A DNA stretch of 11,227 nt from an uncultured Roseburia sp. (GTDB lineage Bacteria > Bacillota > Clostridia > Lachnospirales > Lachnospiraceae), in assembly GCA_947070915.1 (NCBI GenBank), contig CAMTDY010000093.1, positions 1-11,227 on the forward strand, in the 5' to 3' direction. Every line of letters begins with the position of its first letter. Position 1 is the first letter of the stretch. Below the pieces are notes generated by a model. It was not told where the DNA came from. It worked only from the letters and a program-made list of their open reading frames with translations, and made no database searches. This document shows positions 1 through 6,953 of this stretch, one piece after another. Position numbers and translations under genes: made by a program.

Positions 1-300
1 GTATGGGGTGGTTCCAGTCTGACAGGCGGTACAGACTGCTCTGGATTTACCATGAGCCTCTATCGCAAATACGGACATTCCCTGCCTCATAACGCGGCGG
101 CACAGGCAGGTGTGACCAGAAGTGTATCCTCACCGAAGCCGGGAGATCTGTTCTTCTACAGCAACGGCAGCAGGATCAACCATGTGGCGATGTATATTGG
201 AAGCGGTCTGGTGATCCACGCAAGTAACCCGAGCGATGGCATCAAGATTTCCAATGCGTACTACAGAAAACCGGTGAAGATCGGCCGTGTGATGAATTAG
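1..300 (+). CDS. NlpC/P60 family peptidoglycan endopeptidase, C-terminal part (5' truncated)
   Basis: The frame is open from base 1, so the start and any N-terminal domains lie outside the window; 99 residues and the stop are visible. All three catalytic positions of NlpC/P60 cysteine peptidases can be seen: Cys13 of the fragment in TDCSGF, His61 in NHVAMYIG and His73 in VIHAS. The spacing is right and the PGDLFFY strand precedes the first His. Family members cut the D-Glu-to-diamino-acid bond in peptidoglycan stem peptides and are usually exported, with SH3-like or other wall-binding domains in front. The internal ATG at 52 falls after the catalytic Cys and cannot be the true start. No clear terminator follows the stop. 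Whether it acts in growth, division or sporulation cannot be told from this fragment. The family call is secure. Confidence 0.93.
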   Translation, partial: VWGGSSLTGGTDCSGFTMSLYRKYGHSLPHNAAAQAGVTRSVSSPKPGDLFFYSNGSRINHVAMYIGSGLVIHASNPSDGIKISNAYYRKPVKIGRVMN

Positions 301-382
301 AGATTTACGCCATTGAGCTGGATCGAGCCTGAAATCTGCATGATTTAGCAATAGTGCTGTAGAACCTGGCTATTCAGCGTCT

Positions 383-412
383 GTATAAAAAATTTGAAAA
401 CTGTTCATACTA
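383..412 (+). promoter_or_regulatory. Candidate forespore sigma-G promoter for the BofC-like gene
   Basis: GTATA at 383-387 and CATACTA at 406-412 are separated by exactly 18 bases. As I recall the Bacillus subtilis sigma-G consensus (roughly GnATR, 18 bases, CAtnnTA), this matches at every informative position. Transcription would begin near 419, leaving a leader of about 23 bases with the GGAGG at 430-434 just before the ATG at 442. Its place directly upstream of a BofC-like gene fits, since bofC of B. subtilis is a forespore gene. The TTGAAA at 394 has no -10 box at sigma-A spacing. Motif-based only. Confidence 0.55.
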
Positions 413-441
413 TAGGTAAAACTTTTCCTGGAGGCAGTGAC

Positions 442-1032
442 ATGAAAAAGAGATACCTGTTTATGAGCAGTTTTTTTATTATCGGGACCGTATTTACCCT
501 GATCTATTTTCTGAGCTACCGCTCTTATGACAGGGGACAGGAGGAAGTGGTCAAACAGGAGTCCCACCCGGTGGATACCGTCAAGGAGATCCGCGTCAAT
601 TCCTCCATGAAATATGTGGTTGAAAACTACGATGGTACGACAGGTGTAGTAACTACAGAAGAAGGAACTGTGCCAGCGAAGATCGCGGGGAAGACAAGGG
701 AGGAACTGGAGAGTTATATCGCGGAATATAACAGGCAGCTGCAGGAGGCGGCGATTCCGGAAGCGCCAGATAGTGTGGAGCTGATCTCCTTTTCCAAGGA
801 TAAGGTGGTGATCCGGGAAAATTATCTGGGAGCAGAGGAAGAGACCGGTTTTTATATTAAGCTCCAGGACCAGGAGGTAGTCATTTTCCACAATGACCAG
901 GTGACGCCCTATGAGTACACAGGGATCCGGGAAGAAGTTCTGCCGGAGTCAGAGCTGGAGAAGCTGAAAGAGGGATTTTTCGTGGCGGATGAGAAGGAAT
1001 TGTATTCTGTGCTTGAGAATTTATCTAGTTAA
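442..1032 (+). CDS. BofC-like membrane-anchored sporulation protein
   Basis: 196 residues. The start is set at 442, where GGAGG (430-434) lies 7 bases upstream; the in-frame TTG at 394 lies upstream of the predicted transcription start. Residues about 5-25 form one hydrophobic segment after MKKR, a signal anchor or uncleaved signal peptide, so the rest should be extracytoplasmic. The C-terminal half (about residues 110-195) has the pattern of the BofC C-terminal domain: VVIRENY, a turn, GFYIKL, VVIFHN, then a PESELEKLKEGF segment and a final ELYSVLENL helix. The middle (YDGTT... GKTREELESY) resembles the BofC N-terminal domain. In B. subtilis BofC is secreted from the forespore and restrains the protease SpoIVB, which triggers pro-sigma-K processing. 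Whether that role holds here is inference, since clostridia vary in sigma-K control. It appears monocistronic. Confidence 0.65.
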   Translation: MKKRYLFMSSFFIIGTVFTLIYFLSYRSYDRGQEEVVKQESHPVDTVKEIRVNSSMKYVVENYDGTTGVVTTEEGTVPAKIAGKTREELESYIAEYNRQLQEAAIPEAPDSVELISFSKDKVVIRENYLGAEEETGFYIKLQDQEVVIFHNDQVTPYEYTGIREEVLPESELEKLKEGFFVADEKELYSVLENLSS

Positions 1033-1045
1033 TTATATAAAGATG

Positions 1046-1054
1046 TGCTATACT
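1046..1054 (+). promoter_or_regulatory. Possible extended -10 promoter for the FAD oxidoreductase genes
   Basis: TGCTATACT at 1046-1054 is an extended -10 element (TGn plus TATACT, one mismatch from TATAAT). It lies in the 85-base gap after the BofC-like gene and 64 bases before the next start. The -35 region (about 1026-1031, overlapping the end of the upstream gene) matches TTGACA poorly, as extended -10 promoters allow. It would serve the two FAD oxidoreductases and proB. Confidence 0.4.
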
Positions 1055-1117
1055 AATATATTGATGCTGCCAGGGTCAAAAGATATTTTGCCCCGGGGAG
1101 CGCAGGGGAGGAACAGG

Positions 1118-2323
1118 ATGGAGTACCATGAGATCATCATTGTCGGCGCCGGTGCGTCGGGGCTGATGTGCGGTTATCTGCTTGGCAGGCAGGGAAGAGA
1201 TGTCTGTATTCTGGATAAAAACGAGACCGCAGGAAAGAAGCTTGCCGCCACCGGAAACGGACGATGTAATTATACAAACCAGAACATGTCGCCGGCATGC
1301 TATTACGGGGACCGGAAGTATGTGGAGCACATACTGGAACGGTTTGGGCCAGAGGACGCCATCACCCTGTTTGGAGAGCTGGGGATACTCACCAGGGAAA
1401 AGGAGGGATATTGTTATCCCTACAATGGCCAGGCGGCGACGGTGAGGGAGCATCTGGTGCAGGGCTGCCTGGAATCTGGTGTTGTCTTTTCCTATAATAC
1501 GAAAGTGGCTAAGATCTTACATAAAAAAGAAGAGGCATATGAACTGCGGTGTGGCGGCGGTGCCATATACCAGTGCCGCTGCCTGATCCTCGCAACAGGG
1601 GGCAGGGCAAACGGTCCCCTGGGAGGGGACGGAAGCGGTTATAAACTCTGCCGCAGCATGGGGCACCGGGTGACGCCAGTGCTTCCAGGGCTGACGGGAT
1701 TGAAAGCAGAGGGCAGTGAGTGGAAACAGCTGGCCGGAATAAGAATGCAGGGAAAGATTGCACTCTATGGGGATGGTCTGTTGCTGGGAGAAGAAGCTGG
1801 CGAGATTCAGATCGTAAAGGATGGGATATCCGGGATCCCGGTCTTTCAGCTGTGCCGTCTTGCCGCGGAGGCGATGGAACAGGGAAAAAAAGTGACGGGA
1901 AAGATCGACTTTATACCTCAGATGACGGGGAGCCAGCTGGAGGAGTGGCTGATAGGGCATGGCAGCCGCGGACTGTCCGGTATCGTGAATAAAAAATGGC
2001 TCCCGGTACTTACAAAGAAGGGAAAAGATCCGGACAGGCTGTGCAAAGTGCTGAAGGAATATAAGGTCTCTGTGTCAGATACCTTTGGACTGGAGAAAGC
2101 CCAGGTCAGCGCCGGAGGAGTGGCAACAGAAGAAATATGTGCGGATACCATGGAATCACTGCTTCACCCTGATCTGTATCTGCTGGGAGAACTTCAGGAT
2201 GTGGACGGCATCTGCGGGGGATATAATCTTCACTTTGCCTGGGCCACAGCCGTGGTCTGCAGCCAGCATATAATCGAAACTTTTGCGAAAGAGGATAAAT
2301 ATGTTACAATACAGCCAGTGTAA
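1118..2323 (+). CDS. NAD(P)/FAD-dependent oxidoreductase, HI0933 / aminoacetone-oxidase-like family
   Basis: 401 residues, normal for the family. The start at 1118 follows AGGGGAGG (1104-1111) by 6 bases. The N-terminal dinucleotide-binding motif is VGAGASG (Gly10, Gly12, Gly15), with an acidic Asp33 ending the second strand. The family signature GKKLAATGNGRCNYTN spans residues 39-54. ATGGRANGPLGGDG follows in the middle, and the C-terminal FAD motif has GELQDVDG (357-364) then CGGYNLHFAW. These match the HI0933/YhiN-type flavoproteins, often annotated as aminoacetone oxidase family. The true substrate is not established for most members, so the reaction should be left open. It has its own possible promoter at 1046-1054 and overlaps the next gene, also a flavoprotein, by 23 bases. 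It is probably cytoplasmic, as no signal peptide is seen. Confidence 0.9.
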   Translation: MEYHEIIIVGAGASGLMCGYLLGRQGRDVCILDKNETAGKKLAATGNGRCNYTNQNMSPACYYGDRKYVEHILERFGPEDAITLFGELGILTREKEGYCYPYNGQAATVREHLVQGCLESGVVFSYNTKVAKILHKKEEAYELRCGGGAIYQCRCLILATGGRANGPLGGDGSGYKLCRSMGHRVTPVLPGLTGLKAEGSEWKQLAGIRMQGKIALYGDGLLLGEEAGEIQIVKDGISGIPVFQLCRLAAEAMEQGKKVTGKIDFIPQMTGSQLEEWLIGHGSRGLSGIVNKKWLPVLTKKGKDPDRLCKVLKEYKVSVSDTFGLEKAQVSAGGVATEEICADTMESLLHPDLYLLGELQDVDGICGGYNLHFAWATAVVCSQHIIETFAKEDKYVTIQPV

Positions 2324-3941
2324 AATAGACTACCGCAGGGATTCCACCGGGGAACTGCGGAACAAGATAGCGGAGATTCTCCGGATCCGGGAGTCGGAGA
2401 TCCAACAGATCAAAATATTAAAAAAGAGCATCGATGCCAGAAAAAAGCCACAGATTTACTACAGTTATTCGGTGGCTTTTGAGTGTGTCCAGGAACAAAA
2501 GGTATTGCAGAAAAACCGAAAGGACAAAAATCTTTCCGTATATATCCCTCAGCCGTCTTTGGAGGATATGGTACCCAAACTGAAAAAAGAGACAGGGGAG
2601 CGGGTAGTGATCGTGGGAACGGGACCAGCCGGACTTCTCTGCGGCTACTATCTTGCCCTGTGCGGCAGAAAGCCGCTTCTGATCGAACGGGGAGCGCCCA
2701 TGTGGGAGCGGGTGGGAAAAGTATCTGCCTTCTGGAAGGAGGGGATTCTTGATCCGGAAACGAACGTTTCTTTTGGCGAGGGAGGAGCGGGAACATTTTC
2801 CGATGGCAAGCTCAACACCGGCGTCAAGGATAAGACGGGAAAAAAGAAGTTTATCCTGGACACCTTTATCCGGCACGGCGCCCCGGAAGAGATCGGTTAT
2901 CTCTCCAAGCCCCATATTGGCACGGATGAGCTGCAGGGCGTCATCCAGTCCATGGGAGAGACCATCCGTCAGTTGGGAGGAACCTATCGGTTTCACACCA
3001 GACTGACAGGATTCCGGTATGTGGAGGAAGAGAAGGGATCAGGGCAAAAGCAGCTGAGGGCTGTCGTAGTGGAAAATGAAGAGGGAGAGACGGAGGAGAT
3101 CCCCTGTGATAAATGTGTCCTTGCCATCGGTCACAGCGCTAGGGATACTTTTACCATGCTGCGGGAGGATGGGACAGCTATGGAGCAGAAGCCCTTCGCA
3201 GTGGGGGTCCGGGTGGAGCACCCGCAGCAGAGCATCAATAAGATGCAGTACGGTGTGGAGGATCCCAGGCTTCCGGCGGCGGATTATAAACTGACGGGAA
3301 AGACCTCAGATGGCAGGGGGGTCTATAGTTTTTGCATGTGTCCCGGCGGTTATGTGGTAAATGCTTCCACGGAGCCCGGCGGTACGGTGGTTAATGGCAT
3401 GAGCGACCATGCCAGGGATTCCGCCCATGCCAACAGCGCCATCGTGGTGACGGTGGACAAAGGGGATTTTGGCAGCGATGACGTGCTGGCTGGTGTTGCA
3501 TTCCAGCGGAGACTGGAGGAAAAGACCTGGCAGGCAGGCGGCGGGATGATCCCGGTTCAGCGGTACGGGGATTTTGTAAAGGGAGTGCCCACGACAGAGC
3601 TGAATCACGGTTCACCGGTGACCAAGGGAAAATTTGTGCCGTCAGATGTGAAAAAAATATTGCCCTCCTATATTTCAAATGGTATTATGGAAGGTATGAA
3701 GCAGTTTGGACAGAAGATAACAGGCTTTGATGCGGCGGAGACTCTGGTCCTTGGCACCGAGACGAGAACTTCTTCACCGGTGCGCATTCTCCGGAACAGT
3801 GAATTTGAGTCGGAGAACCGGAAGGGGATCTATCCCTGCGGGGAGGGAGCCGGCTACGCCGGGGGGATCATGTCAGCGGCCATGGACGGGCTGCGGGTGG
3901 CGCTGCAGATTGTAAGTGAAAGGAATAACCAACAATTATGA
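2301..3941 (+). CDS. FAD-dependent dehydrogenase, COG2509-type, substrate unknown
   Basis: 546 residues. ATG at 2301 is preferred because AGAGG at 2290-2294 sits 6 bases upstream; the in-frame TTG at 2283 has no comparable site. The start lies inside the preceding gene. Residues 1 to about 95 are a lysine-rich N-terminal domain (QIKILKKSIDARKK) without cofactor motifs, typical of this family. The FAD-binding motif VGTGPAG has Gly106, Gly108 and Gly111. The family signature FGEGGAGTFSDGKLNTG spans residues 158-174, and the C-terminal FAD motif GEGAGYAGG is at 514-522. These are hallmarks of the uncharacterised FAD-dependent dehydrogenases of COG2509. No reaction is assigned. The 3' end overlaps proB by the four bases ATGA, implying translational coupling, but membership of the transcript does not prove a role in proline synthesis. 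Confidence 0.9.
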   Translation: MLQYSQCKIDYRRDSTGELRNKIAEILRIRESEIQQIKILKKSIDARKKPQIYYSYSVAFECVQEQKVLQKNRKDKNLSVYIPQPSLEDMVPKLKKETGERVVIVGTGPAGLLCGYYLALCGRKPLLIERGAPMWERVGKVSAFWKEGILDPETNVSFGEGGAGTFSDGKLNTGVKDKTGKKKFILDTFIRHGAPEEIGYLSKPHIGTDELQGVIQSMGETIRQLGGTYRFHTRLTGFRYVEEEKGSGQKQLRAVVVENEEGETEEIPCDKCVLAIGHSARDTFTMLREDGTAMEQKPFAVGVRVEHPQQSINKMQYGVEDPRLPAADYKLTGKTSDGRGVYSFCMCPGGYVVNASTEPGGTVVNGMSDHARDSAHANSAIVVTVDKGDFGSDDVLAGVAFQRRLEEKTWQAGGGMIPVQRYGDFVKGVPTTELNHGSPVTKGKFVPSDVKKILPSYISNGIMEGMKQFGQKITGFDAAETLVLGTETRTSSPVRILRNSEFESENRKGIYPCGEGAGYAGGIMSAAMDGLRVALQIVSERNNQQL

Positions 3942-4771
3942 GAAGTAATTTTAAAGATAAAAAAAGGATTGTTTTTAAAGTGGGAACTTCGACGATCACC
4001 CATGAGGAGACCGGCGGGCTGGATCTGGTGAAGCTGGAGCGCTTTATCCGGATCCTGACAGACCTGCATAATCAGGGAAAAGATGTCATCGTTGTCTCTT
4101 CTGGAGCCATCGGTGTGGGAAGAAAGGCGCTGGGGCTGGGCAGGAAACCGGACAGCATTTCCCTGAAGCAGGCCTGTGCCGCCATCGGACAGAGCCGTCT
4201 GATGACCATATACCAGAAATTATTTTCTGAGTACAATCAGTTTACCGCCCAGATCCTTATGACCAAATTTACCATTGTCAATGATACCAGCCGGCACAAT
4301 GCCAGAAATACCTTTGAGGAGCTGTTGAATCTGGGTGTGATCCCCATTGTCAACGAGAATGACACCGTGGCGACGGACGAGATTGATTTTGGTGACAATG
4401 ACTCTTTGTCAGCGGTGGTGGCGGCCATCGCCGGGGCGGATCTTCTGGTACTGCTCAGTGATATCGACGGGATGTACACCGATGATCCCAACCGGAACCC
4501 GGATGCAGAACTGATCTCCTACGTGGAGAGCATCAGCGACGAGATGATCGAGATGGCGAAGGGTCCCTCTACCACACTGGGGACTGGTGGAATGAGCGCC
4601 AAGATCTATGCGGCGGGTATCGCCAACGATGCCGGGGCGGATATGGCGATCATCAATGGGGAAGACATGGACAATATCCTCCGCCTGATAGACGGAGAAG
4701 AACTTGGAACAGTATTTAAGGCGCACAGGACCAGACATTTTCATCTGAAAGAATATCTGGAGCGCAAATAG
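3938..4771 (+). CDS. proB: Glutamate 5-kinase, short form without PUA domain
   Basis: Phosphorylates glutamate with ATP to gamma-glutamyl phosphate, the first step of proline synthesis, which is passed to ProA. 277 residues form a complete amino-acid-kinase fold: FKVGTST with Lys14, VVSSGAIGVG (52-61), NENDTV (139-144), FGDND (151-155), LLSDIDGMYT (172-181) and LGTGGMSAK (214-222). The protein ends soon after, whereas E. coli ProB (367 residues) continues into a PUA domain; that domain is absent, and I find none in the 29 bases to the next gene. Short ProB forms are known in Firmicutes. The ATG overlaps the previous TGA (ATGA). The nearest ribosome-binding match, AGGA at 3921-3924, is 13 bases away, so coupling to upstream translation probably drives initiation. 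proA lies two genes downstream. Confidence 0.96.
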   Translation: MRSNFKDKKRIVFKVGTSTITHEETGGLDLVKLERFIRILTDLHNQGKDVIVVSSGAIGVGRKALGLGRKPDSISLKQACAAIGQSRLMTIYQKLFSEYNQFTAQILMTKFTIVNDTSRHNARNTFEELLNLGVIPIVNENDTVATDEIDFGDNDSLSAVVAAIAGADLLVLLSDIDGMYTDDPNRNPDAELISYVESISDEMIEMAKGPSTTLGTGGMSAKIYAAGIANDAGADMAIINGEDMDNILRLIDGEELGTVFKAHRTRHFHLKEYLERK

Positions 4772-4800
4772 TTTACGACGGTTGCGGGGAAGAGGTAGCT

Positions 4801-5010
4801 ATGGACGAGAACAAGATCCGGCGGATCAATGAATTATATAAGAAGAAAAAAGAGGGAACGATCACGGAGGAGGAACTGGCAGAGCAGGCGCTGCTTCGTG
4901 CGGAGTATATCGATGCGGTGAGGAATAATCTGCGTTCTACACTGTCAAATGTTTCCATACAGGAGAAAGACGGCAGCATCACGCCCTTGACAAAAAAGCA
5001 GAAGCATTAA
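4801..5010 (+). CDS. UPF0291 / DUF896 small protein (YnzC-like)
   Basis: 69 residues, the usual length for the family. The start follows AGAGG (4791-4795) by 5 bases. The pattern KIRRINELYKKKK, then TITEEELAEQALLRAEY, then a helical RNNLRSTLSNVSI, then DGSITPL, matches the DUF896/UPF0291 family, whose B. subtilis member YnzC is a two-helix hairpin. The molecular role is unknown. In B. subtilis the gene sits next to the SOS division inhibitor yneA; here it lies between proB and the folate cyclo-ligase gene, and I see no SOS box. The last codons also carry the -35 box of a promoter for the downstream genes. The family call is firm, the function unassigned. Confidence 0.9.
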   Translation: MDENKIRRINELYKKKKEGTITEEELAEQALLRAEYIDAVRNNLRSTLSNVSIQEKDGSITPLTKKQKH

Positions 5011-5016
5011 TATACT
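4987..5016 (+). promoter_or_regulatory. Sigma-A-type promoter in the 3' end of the UPF0291 gene
   Basis: TTGACA (4987-4992, perfect) and TATACT (5011-5016, one mismatch) are 18 bases apart, with transcription expected near 5023. The -35 box is read as Leu-Thr codons of the UPF0291 gene, and the -10 box begins right after its stop. It would let the cyclo-ligase, proA and possibly alaS be expressed apart from proB. Confidence 0.65.
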
Positions 5017-5033
5017 AGATTAAGACACTAGTA
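5013..5033 (+). repeat. Short inverted repeat over the -10 / start region
   Basis: TACTAG (5013-5018) and CTAGTA (5028-5033) are perfect inverted arms separated by 9 bases. The repeat begins inside the -10 box and covers the likely transcription start, where a repressor operator could lie. Arms of six bases may also arise by chance. Confidence 0.3.
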
Positions 5034-5054
5034 AGAGAAGAGGATGTAAAAAAC

Positions 5055-5684
5055 ATGATCAGTAAGGAAAAGGTGCGCAGACGGGCATTGGAGACAAGAA
5101 ATGCACTGGAGGCGGAGTGGCGTCAGGAGACGTCCCGGATCATTGTGGAAAAACTGCTGGCATCGGAATGGTACCAGCAGTCGGAGATCCTGTTGTCCTA
5201 TTGTTCCATCCGCTCTGAGGTGGAGACCAGAGTGCTCCACGAAAGAATCCGGGAGGATGGGAAGCAGCTATACCTTCCCAGGACCAATGCCGCGGAGAAA
5301 ACCATGTGTTTTTATAGGGCAGAGGATCTGAAAAAACTAAGAAAAGGCGATTTTGGAGTGCCAGAGCCCAGGGGGAACGAAGCGGTGGAACAGGTGATGG
5401 AATCCGGAGCTTTTTCCAGAGAGAAAATATTGATGGTCATGCCCGGGGTGGCATTTGATGAGAAGGGGTATAGACTCGGCTATGGCGGCGGTTTTTATGA
5501 CCGCTATCTACAGCGCTATGGAACTATGCTCACCAGTGTGATGATCGCCTTTGCCGAGCAGGAGACCTGGATCATCCCGGCGAAAACCTGTGATGTGAAG
5601 CCAGAGCATATTATAACGCAGAAGACAATGATAACGCAAAATGAATCGTGTGCAGAGGGCGCGCGGGAATGGAGGCAGCGATGA
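5055..5684 (+). CDS. 5-formyltetrahydrofolate cyclo-ligase (MTHF synthetase)
   Basis: Converts 5-formyl-THF to 5,10-methenyl-THF with ATP, returning a stored folate to one-carbon metabolism; cytoplasmic. 209 residues. The family signature MPGVAFDEKGYRLGYGGGFYDR occupies residues 129-150, with the glycine-rich GYGGGFYDR that binds substrate and nucleotide. The GVPEP motif is at 101-105 and the N-terminal basic segment (KVRRRALETR) is as expected. The start at 5055 is preceded by AAGAGG (5038-5043) at 11 bases, a little long. The C-terminus runs about 19 residues past the IITQK where the conserved region ends; this tail contains the proA ribosome-binding site (GGAGG 5671-5675). The stop overlaps proA by ATGA. 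The gene likely starts from the promoter at 4987-5016. Confidence 0.94.
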   Translation: MISKEKVRRRALETRNALEAEWRQETSRIIVEKLLASEWYQQSEILLSYCSIRSEVETRVLHERIREDGKQLYLPRTNAAEKTMCFYRAEDLKKLRKGDFGVPEPRGNEAVEQVMESGAFSREKILMVMPGVAFDEKGYRLGYGGGFYDRYLQRYGTMLTSVMIAFAEQETWIIPAKTCDVKPEHIITQKTMITQNESCAEGAREWRQR

Positions 5685-6925
5685 CATTAGAGCAGATAGG
5701 AAAAGCGGCAAAGCAGGCGGCGGCATCGATGAACCGTTTGTCCGTAGGAGAGAAAAACAGGGGGCTTACTGCGGTGGCGAAGGCGCTGACAGAGGGTGCC
5801 GAGGCGATCCTGGCTGCCAATGGGACAGATATCAAAAATGCAGAGGAGGCGGGGATGAAGGAATCCCTGATCGACAGGCTTCGTCTAACTAATGAGAGGA
5901 TTGCGGGGATGGCAGAGGGAATCTCCCAGGTTGTAGCACTGGCGGATCCGGTGGGAGAGATGATATCCATGAAAACCACGCCTGGGGGGCTTCAAGTGGG
6001 GCAGAAGCGGGTGCCCATGGGAGTGATCGGCATCATTTACGAGTCCCGTCCCAATGTCACCGCCGATGCCTTCGCTCTCTGTTTTAAGACTGGAAACGCG
6101 GTGATCCTGCGGGGAGGAAGCGATGCCATCCACTCCAATCTTGCCATCGTGAAGGTGATCCGGCAAGCATTGAAAAAGGAAGGGCTTCCAGAGGATGCGA
6201 TCCAGCTCCTGGAGGATACATCGAGAGAGACCGCCAAAGAATTTATGCGGCTGAACCAGTACGTGGATGTGCTCATTCCACGGGGGGGCGCCGGACTGAT
6301 CCGCACCGTGGTGGAGACCAGTACGGTACCGGTGATCGAGACTGGTACCGGCAACTGCCATGTATATGTGGATGAGTACGCAGACCTTTCCATGGCGGTG
6401 TCCATCATTGTCAATGCCAAGACCCAGAGGCTGGGAGTCTGCAATGCCTGTGAATCCCTTGTGATCCACAGCGGCATCGCCGCGGAAGCCCTGCCTATGA
6501 TCTGTGAGGCACTGTACGCCCATGGCGTCGAGATCCGGGGGGATGAGCGGGCAAGGCAGTACGATGACAGGATGGTGGCGGCGTCGGAGGAGGATTTTGG
6601 CACAGAGTATCTGGATAAGATCATTTCGGTAAAAGTCGTGGACAGCATCGATGAAGCCATTGAACATATTAATCACTATAATACCGGCCATTCAGAGGCC
6701 ATTGTTACAAAAGATTATCACAATTCCATGAAGTTCCTGAACGAGATCGATGCCGCAGCCGTGTACGTCAATGCCTCGACGCGGTTTACCGATGGCTTTG
6801 AATTCGGTTTCGGGGCAGAGATCGGCATCAGTACCCAGAAGCTCCACGCCAGGGGACCGATGGGGCTTCTTGCCCTTACCAGCACAAAATATGTGATCTT
6901 TGGAGACGGACAAATCCGGGAGTGA
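5681..6925 (+). CDS. proA: Glutamate-5-semialdehyde dehydrogenase (gamma-glutamyl phosphate reductase)
   Basis: Reduces gamma-glutamyl phosphate with NADPH to glutamate 5-semialdehyde, the second step of proline synthesis. 414 residues, close to the 417 of E. coli ProA. The start at 5681 follows GGAGG (5671-5675) by 5 bases and overlaps the preceding stop; in-frame ATGs at 5648 and 5669 are too early for this site. The aldehyde-dehydrogenase fold is complete: GIIYESRPNVT with Glu121, FKTGNAVILRGG (Lys136), TGTGNCHVYVD, and the catalytic Cys254 in LGVCNACES. The C-terminal part has FGFGAEIGIST and HARGPMGL. The product cyclises spontaneously to pyrroline-5-carboxylate. No proC is in the window. 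Two genes separate it from proB, an arrangement that lets the shared promoter at 4987 change the ProA to ProB ratio. Confidence 0.97.
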   Translation: MTLEQIGKAAKQAAASMNRLSVGEKNRGLTAVAKALTEGAEAILAANGTDIKNAEEAGMKESLIDRLRLTNERIAGMAEGISQVVALADPVGEMISMKTTPGGLQVGQKRVPMGVIGIIYESRPNVTADAFALCFKTGNAVILRGGSDAIHSNLAIVKVIRQALKKEGLPEDAIQLLEDTSRETAKEFMRLNQYVDVLIPRGGAGLIRTVVETSTVPVIETGTGNCHVYVDEYADLSMAVSIIVNAKTQRLGVCNACESLVIHSGIAAEALPMICEALYAHGVEIRGDERARQYDDRMVAASEEDFGTEYLDKIISVKVVDSIDEAIEHINHYNTGHSEAIVTKDYHNSMKFLNEIDAAAVYVNASTRFTDGFEFGFGAEIGISTQKLHARGPMGLLALTSTKYVIFGDGQIRE

Positions 6926-6953
6926 CAGTATAAATGAAGGAGGATTTAGAAGA

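Noticed and set aside
301..363. Possible terminator after the NlpC/P60 gene (AGATTT at 301-306 with AAATCT at 332-337; AGCA/TGCT near 348-358)
   Set aside because: Arms are only 4-6 bases, AT-rich or broken, and no T-run follows, so it is not supportable as an intrinsic terminator.
394..414. Sigma-A promoter from TTGAAA at 394-399 and TACTAT or TATAGG near 409-416
   Set aside because: The spacers would be 9-11 bases, far too short for sigma-A; the sigma-G reading of the same region fits better.
5885..6691. Long minus-strand open frame opposite proA (268 residues)
   Set aside because: The proA reading is unambiguous with its catalytic Cys and family motifs; the antisense protein has no coherent fold signals.
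6926..6953. Possible T-box leader for alaS
   Set aside because: Only 28 bases separate proA and alaS, with an AAGGAGG in them; there is no room for a specifier stem or antiterminator.
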